This document shows, piece by piece, positions 5,585 to 8,972 of a DNA stretch of 8,972 nt (positions are counted from its first letter, which is position 1; each line of letters starts with the position of its first letter). The position numbers and the translations under genes are program-made. The DNA is taken from NCBI GenBank assembly GCA_947630205.1, contig CANRGW010000048.1, positions 1 through 8,972 of the forward strand. Direction: 5' to 3'. The stretch comes from an uncultured Bacilli bacterium (GTDB lineage Bacteria > Bacillota_I > Bacilli_A > RF39 > UBA660). A model generated the notes under the pieces. The model searched no databases, was not told the origin of the DNA, and saw nothing but the letters and a program-made list of their open reading frames with translations.

Positions 5585-6607
5585 AATATGAAAGATTTAA
5601 ACTTAGAAATATTTGAAAAAGTCTTCAAGAAAAATCGTATTTTTTTGATTGTAAGTTTAATTTTATTATTGGGCTCTTTTTCTTTTATTTATTTAGGTTA
5701 TAAAGAACAGACCAAAAAAATTCCTAATGCTATTAATATGAATAGTCTTTTAGAAAGTGAAGTTAAAGAAGAAGATATTGCTTATATTGAAGTTAATCAA
5801 ATACCTTTTCTTTTTGCTGTTTATGAAACAGATGGCAAAGAGGGGGCTGAAAAATTTTATTTAACAATGGATAAAGATGACTACTTATATATTGTTTATA
5901 TGAATGATAAAACGTATAAGAAATTAAATAAAGAAAATATTCAAGAAAAACCAATTAGAATAGACGGATATTTACAAAAAATTGATAATGAAATAAAAGA
6001 TTTAGCAATTTCTTCTTATAATAAAGAATTAGGTGAAGAATATTTAACAACAGACAATTTTTCAGAATATGTAGGAACTTACTTATTAGATACGGTAACT
6101 CCTCTTACTAATCCTTATCCTTATTATATAGTAGCATCTTTTATCTTTTTTCTCTTTTTAATTTTCTTTATTAGTTATCTAGTTAGTTTTCTTAAAACAA
6201 AAAAAGTAATAAAAAAATATTCTACGATTGACTTGCATAAAATAGAAGCAGAAATCTATGCTTTAGGAGAAAACCCATATGAAAAAATGCATTTATATTT
6301 AACGAAAAACTATTTAATAGATGCCTCATCAGGAATTGTTATTTTAGAATATAAAGATATAATCTGGGCATATCCTTATGAATATCGTTATAATGGCTTA
6401 CTTGTAAATAAAGATATAAAGATTTTAACGAAAAATCATAAATATTATGATATATGTAATACTAAGTATTTAAAAGATAAAAAAGAAGAAACAATTGAAG
6501 AAGTCTTAAAGATATTAGAAAAAAATAATCCTAAGATAGTAGTTGGATATTCTAAAGAAATAAAAAAACAAATCTTGAAAAAGCAAAAAAACAAGGATAA
6601 AGCATAA
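5582..6607 (+). CDS. Two-pass membrane protein with large external loop, function unknown
   Basis: I do not recognise this 341-residue protein. Hydrophobic segments lie at about 20-40 and 181-204. Positive charges before the first (KVFKKNR) and after the second (KTKKVIKK) place both ends in the cytoplasm and residues 41-180, rich in acidic residues, outside. The cytoplasmic tail has a conserved-looking core at 237-290 (HLYLTKNYLID, then ILEYKDIIWAYPYEYRYNG, then ILTKNHKYYDI). Its alternating hydrophobic strands resemble bacterial PH-like domains. The C-terminus is lysine-rich. Start choice is between ATG 5582 and ATG 5588, both unusually far from the ribosome binding site. The gene lies between oriC and rpmH with only 7 nt from its stop to the rpmH -35, so it may read through into that operon. 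Coding is convincing from length and composition. Confidence 0.85.
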   Translation: MNMKDLNLEIFEKVFKKNRIFLIVSLILLLGSFSFIYLGYKEQTKKIPNAINMNSLLESEVKEEDIAYIEVNQIPFLFAVYETDGKEGAEKFYLTMDKDDYLYIVYMNDKTYKKLNKENIQEKPIRIDGYLQKIDNEIKDLAISSYNKELGEEYLTTDNFSEYVGTYLLDTVTPLTNPYPYYIVASFIFFLFLIFFISYLVSFLKTKKVIKKYSTIDLHKIEAEIYALGENPYEKMHLYLTKNYLIDASSGIVILEYKDIIWAYPYEYRYNGLLVNKDIKILTKNHKYYDICNTKYLKDKKEETIEEVLKILEKNNPKIVVGYSKEIKKQILKKQKNKDKA

Positions 6608-6614
6608 AAACTAT

Positions 6615-6644
6615 TTGACAACCACCCTATTTTCCGATTATAAT
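6615..6644 (+). promoter_or_regulatory. Consensus sigma-A promoter of the rpmH operon
   Basis: A perfect TTGACA (6615-6620) and a perfect TATAAT (6639-6644) are separated by 18 nt. The start would lie near 6651, about 23 nt before rpmH. It is the strongest promoter in the window, as expected for a ribosomal protein gene. Confidence 0.9.
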
Positions 6645-6673
6645 AGTGTAGATTTTAATTTTGGAGGTGTGAA

Positions 6674-6799
6674 ATGAAAAGAACTTATCAACCAAATAAT
6701 AGAAGAAGAGCAAAGAAACATGGTTTTTTCGCAAGAATAAAAACAAAAGTTGTTAATTCAAGAAGAAAAAAAGGTCGTAAGGAAATTATCAAAAAATAA
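6674..6799 (+). CDS. rpmH: 50S ribosomal protein L34 (bL34)
   Basis: bL34 is a small, very basic protein of the large ribosomal subunit. The product is 41 residues, starts MKRTYQPNNRRRAKKHGFFA and continues RIKTK, RRKKGRKE. This is the family pattern (MKRTYQPS, HGF, RMKTK, RRAKGRK), with a slightly short C-terminal half compared with the usual 44. GGAGGTG lies 5 nt before the ATG. It is the first gene after the consensus promoter and lies opposite dnaA across the origin, the standard Bacillota arrangement. Confidence 0.97.
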   Translation: MKRTYQPNNRRRAKKHGFFARIKTKVVNSRRKKGRKEIIKK

Positions 6800-6800
6800 G

Positions 6801-6824
6801 CCACATTTTAATTGTGGTTTTTTT
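6801..6824 (+). terminator. Hairpin with T-run between rpmH and rnpA (attenuator)
   Basis: CCACA (6801-6805) and TGTGG (6813-6817) form a 5-bp stem with a 7-nt loop, directly followed by seven T (6818-6824). The short stem suggests a leaky terminator that lets rpmH be made in excess over rnpA, yidC and jag. No separate promoter for rnpA is visible. Confidence 0.6.
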
Positions 6825-6834
6825 GAGGAGAAAT

Positions 6835-7170
6835 ATGAAGAAAATTAATGTTGTAAAAAGCAATCAAGAATTTAATGATATTATTAAAACTGGTAATTGT
6901 ATAAAAAATAGTTTCTTTGTTATTTATACTAAAAGTAATAAATTAGATAGATATCGTTTTGGTATATCCGTACCTAAAAAGATATGTAATGCTGTTAATC
7001 GAAATAAGTTAAAAAGAAAAGTTCGAAATATTTTGGATAATTATAAAAACCTCTATTCAAAATCAGAAGATTATATTATAATATTAAGGAATAGTTGTCT
7101 TGATGCCGATTATAAAGTTTTAGAAGATAACTTAATATATTTATTGAAGAAAATAAAAGAAAAGGATTAA
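6835..7170 (+). CDS. rnpA: Ribonuclease P protein component
   Basis: RnpA is the basic protein that binds RNase P RNA and helps it recognise the 5' leader of pre-tRNA. The 111-residue product has the family length. It contains RFGISVPKKI (46-55) followed by NAVNRNKLKRKVRNIL, which matches the signature KK-x-G-NAV-x-RN-R-x-KR-x-x-R with Lys for the second Arg of RNR and Cys for the usual Gly. The start at 6835 follows GAGGAG with a 4-nt spacer. An in-frame TTG at 6814 lies within the hairpin and is unlikely. The gap to yidC is 3 nt. Confidence 0.95.
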   Translation: MKKINVVKSNQEFNDIIKTGNCIKNSFFVIYTKSNKLDRYRFGISVPKKICNAVNRNKLKRKVRNILDNYKNLYSKSEDYIIILRNSCLDADYKVLEDNLIYLLKKIKEKD

Positions 7171-7173
7171 AAA

Positions 7174-8196
7174 ATGAAGAAAAAGAAAAAAATACTAATT
7201 ATTTTATTATTACTACCTCTTTTCTTAACAGGTTGTACGAAAGTTTTAAAAGATAGTGATAATAAAGCCGTAATGAATGAAGTAACGGGACAAAGTTTAA
7301 CAGAAAACATTTTATGTAAACCGACGGATCCTGAAACGATTAAACTTTATAAAGAAAATAAAGTTGATATTGATAAACTTCCAGAATGTGTATGTAAAAG
7401 TTCTAAGGTTAAAAAAGAAGTTGAAGTAACTGATGAAACTGGTGAAAAGAAAACGGAAATTAAAGAAGTTGATTGTGAAAGTTTTAAAATAACTTCTGGT
7501 AATTATGATGGTTTATGGGCAACAATTTTTGTTAAGCCTCTAGCCTATGTTATTCTTTTCTTCGGAAAACTTACTAAAAATTATGGTCTTGGTTTAATTG
7601 TTACAAGTTTATTAATTCGTTTAGTTCTTTATCCTGTAACAAGAAAAACAGCCATGCAATCTGAGTACATAAAAAAGGCTCAACCAGAAATGAATAAAAT
7701 TGAAAAGAAATATGCTAACAAAGATCAAACTGATCAAGCTGTAATGATGCAAAAAAGTCAAGAAATGCTGATGGTATATAAAAAATATAATATTAATCCA
7801 ATCTCAGGTTGCTTGCTTTCCTTTATTCAACTTCCATTATTAATTGCCTTTTTGGAAGCCATTAATCGTGTACCTGCTATTTTTGAAGAAAAATTCTTAT
7901 TTTATCATTTAGGAACAACTCCAAGAATTGGAATTGGTAATGGTAATTATTGGTATATTGCTTTAGCCGTTTTAGTTGCTATAACAACTTATGTTTCCTT
8001 TAAGGCTACTACCAAAGACCAAGTTGCAACTAATGATGAAATGATGAAACAACAAAAATTAATGATGAATATGTTTACAATTATGATTATAGTTATGTCA
8101 TTCTTTATGACTTCGGCTTTAAATATTTACTGGATAACAACGAACTTATTTACAATTGTTCAAAACATAATCGTTAGAAGGAGGGTAACGAAATGA
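7174..8196 (+). CDS. yidC: YidC/Oxa1-family membrane insertase, lipoprotein form
   Basis: YidC (SpoIIIJ in B. subtilis) inserts proteins into the cytoplasmic membrane alone or with SecYEG. The N-terminus is a lipoprotein signal, MKKKKK plus a Leu/Ile stretch and lipobox LTGC, so Cys21 is the likely lipidated residue. The insertase core begins near 112 (YDGLWATIFVKPLAYVILFF). It includes the conserved groove arginine in SLLIRLVLYPVT (Arg149), the cytoplasmic hairpin (about 160-205), NPISGCLLSFIQLPLLIAF (208-226), a segment at 259-277 and FTIMIIVMSFFMTSALNIYWITTN (301-324), ending in basic RRR. At 340 residues it exceeds typical Gram-positive YidC (about 255-290). The excess is an extracytoplasmic region at about 22-110 with four Cys (48, 72, 74, 101). 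It overlaps jag by 4 nt. Confidence 0.95.
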   Translation: MKKKKKILIILLLLPLFLTGCTKVLKDSDNKAVMNEVTGQSLTENILCKPTDPETIKLYKENKVDIDKLPECVCKSSKVKKEVEVTDETGEKKTEIKEVDCESFKITSGNYDGLWATIFVKPLAYVILFFGKLTKNYGLGLIVTSLLIRLVLYPVTRKTAMQSEYIKKAQPEMNKIEKKYANKDQTDQAVMMQKSQEMLMVYKKYNINPISGCLLSFIQLPLLIAFLEAINRVPAIFEEKFLFYHLGTTPRIGIGNGNYWYIALAVLVAITTYVSFKATTKDQVATNDEMMKQQKLMMNMFTIMIIVMSFFMTSALNIYWITTNLFTIVQNIIVRRRVTK

Positions 8197-8813
8197 AAAA
8201 ATATACATATCAAGCAAAAACTTTTACAGAGGCTAAAAATCAAGCAATGGCTGATTTAATGGAACAAGAAAGTAATCTTTATATAAAAGAGATTGAAAGT
8301 TCAACTAAATTATTCAATAAAAAAAGTGTAATTGAAGTAATAAAAAAAGAAGATGTTGTTGAACATATCAAAGAATTAATAAAAGGAATAACTTCTGATA
8401 TGGGCTTAAATATTAACATGGAAGTAAAAAAACGTGATGAAACTTTAAATATTACTATCTATGCTGATAATAATGCTATTTTGATTGGTAAAAATGCTAA
8501 AACTTTAGATGCTTTAAATACAATCATTCGTCAAAGTGTTAATAAAGAAATAGGAGAAAATTATAAATTTGTATTAGATGTTGGAGAATATAAACAAAAA
8601 CGGGAATGGAATTTAGAAAAAATGGCTAAACAAATTGCCAGAGAAGTTGCTAAAACTAAGGTTGAGGCTAAACTTGATCCAATGAACTCTTATGAGAGAA
8701 GAATAATCCATAATACTTTAACAAATAATAAAAAAGTTTATACAGAAAGTACAGGCGAAGAACCTAATCGTTGTGTTGTTATTAAACCAAAAGAAGAAAT
8801 TAAAGAAGATTAA
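8193..8813 (+). CDS. jag: RNA-binding protein KhpB/Jag (SpoIIIJ-associated)
   Basis: Jag (KhpB, EloR in streptococci) is a cytoplasmic RNA-binding protein linked to control of cell elongation and typically follows yidC. The 206-residue product has a Jag_N domain (about 1-50), a KH domain (about 55-135) and a C-terminal R3H domain with NSYERRIIHNTL (165-176; Arg169 and His173 form the R-x3-H pair), ending TGEEPNRCVVIKP. The KH loop reads LIGKNAKTLDAL (97-108), so the GxxG motif is G-K-N-A, with Ala102 for the second glycine. The ATG overlaps the yidC stop (ATGA), and GGAGGG precedes it by about 6 nt, so translation is coupled. A terminator follows the stop at once, making this the last gene of the rpmH operon. 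Confidence 0.94.
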   Translation: MKKYTYQAKTFTEAKNQAMADLMEQESNLYIKEIESSTKLFNKKSVIEVIKKEDVVEHIKELIKGITSDMGLNINMEVKKRDETLNITIYADNNAILIGKNAKTLDALNTIIRQSVNKEIGENYKFVLDVGEYKQKREWNLEKMAKQIAREVAKTKVEAKLDPMNSYERRIIHNTLTNNKKVYTESTGEEPNRCVVIKPKEEIKED

Positions 8814-8815
8814 AG

Positions 8816-8843
8816 TTACTGATTTATTCAGTAATTTTTTTTT
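8816..8843 (+). terminator. Intrinsic terminator of the rpmH-rnpA-yidC-jag operon
   Basis: TTACTGA (8816-8822) and TCAGTAA (8828-8834) form a perfect 7-bp stem with a 5-nt loop, followed by nine T (8835-8843). It begins 2 nt after the jag stop codon. Confidence 0.9.
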
Positions 8844-8861
8844 GCCGAAAATTCGACAAAA
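8840..8861. promoter_or_regulatory. Inverted pair of TTTTGNCGAA motifs (Spo0A-box-like)
   Basis: TTTTGCCGAA (8840-8849) and TTCGACAAAA (8852-8861) are inverted arms matching at 9 of 10 positions around AA. Each arm contains the Spo0A core TGNCGAA. The right arm shares a 12-bp identity (AATTTTGTCGAA) with the array upstream of comK (2013-2024). The site starts in the T-run of the jag terminator and lies 40-60 nt before the next start codon, where a promoter would be expected. Confidence 0.45.
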
Positions 8862-8901
8862 TTTGCTAATTGTTCTTGCTATTATGATAGAGGAGGTTTA
8901 T

Positions 8902-8972
8902 ATGAACTATGAATTAATGGCAGGAGTTAAAAAAATTGATTTAGCATTGATGGAGTATTTTGAAAAAGATAA
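8902..8972 (+). CDS. Start of an unidentified gene (cut by window edge)
   Basis: Twenty-three complete codons are visible, beginning MNYELMAGVKKIDLALMEYF and then EKD. AGGAGGT lies 5 nt before the ATG, a strong ribosome binding site. The residues suggest an amphipathic helix but do not match the N-terminus of MnmE, which often follows jag. No family can be named. It lies behind the jag terminator and so probably has its own promoter. TATTAT at 8880-8885 with an extended TG is the best -10 but is very close to the ribosome binding site. Confidence 0.7.
   Translation, partial: MNYELMAGVKKIDLALMEYFEKD

Noticed and set aside
6814..6834. TTG start for rnpA
   Set aside because: It lies in the hairpin and T-run. 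The ATG at 6835 has GAGGAG at proper spacing.

Overview
The window is the chromosomal replication origin (oriC) of a very AT-rich bacterium of the Bacillota (Firmicutes) type. The evidence is the leftward order dnaA, dnaN, recF, gyrB, the rightward order rpmH, rnpA, yidC, jag, and dozens of DnaA-box-like nonamers between the two arms. TGA is read as stop (recF ends in TGA) and Trp is TGG, so this is not a code-4 mycoplasma. The exact lineage cannot be settled from the sequence. A low-GC Bacilli or Erysipelotrichia-like relative is an inference.

Left arm (1-4873, minus strand): dnaA, a 297-nt gap with DnaA boxes and a likely unwinding element, dnaN, then a ComK-family gene where many Bacillota carry the small S4-domain gene yaaA, then recF, then the start of gyrB. 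comK looks like an independent unit. It has its own upstream region, with a DnaA-box pair, a phased AAAA-N5-ATTT repeat and a tandem array of Spo0A-box-like repeats. Inverted repeats follow it, and recF has its own extended -10 promoter.

Centre (4874-5581): the dnaA promoter, about ten more DnaA boxes, and about 300 nt of AT-rich DNA without a convincing gene. oriC is therefore bipartite, flanking dnaA, as in Bacillus subtilis.

Right arm (5582-8972, plus strand): an unrecognised two-TM membrane protein, then a consensus sigma-A promoter driving rpmH-rnpA-yidC-jag (ribosomal protein L34, RNase P protein, membrane insertase, RNA-binding KhpB/Jag). That run ends at a clean intrinsic terminator. 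After it lies an imperfect palindrome built from the same TTTTGNCGAA motif seen upstream of comK, then the start of an unidentified gene.

Most genes are ordinary housekeeping. The notable signal is the placement of a short comK at the origin and the regulatory motifs around it, which suggest, but do not prove, control by DnaA, by ComK itself and by a Spo0A-like regulator.
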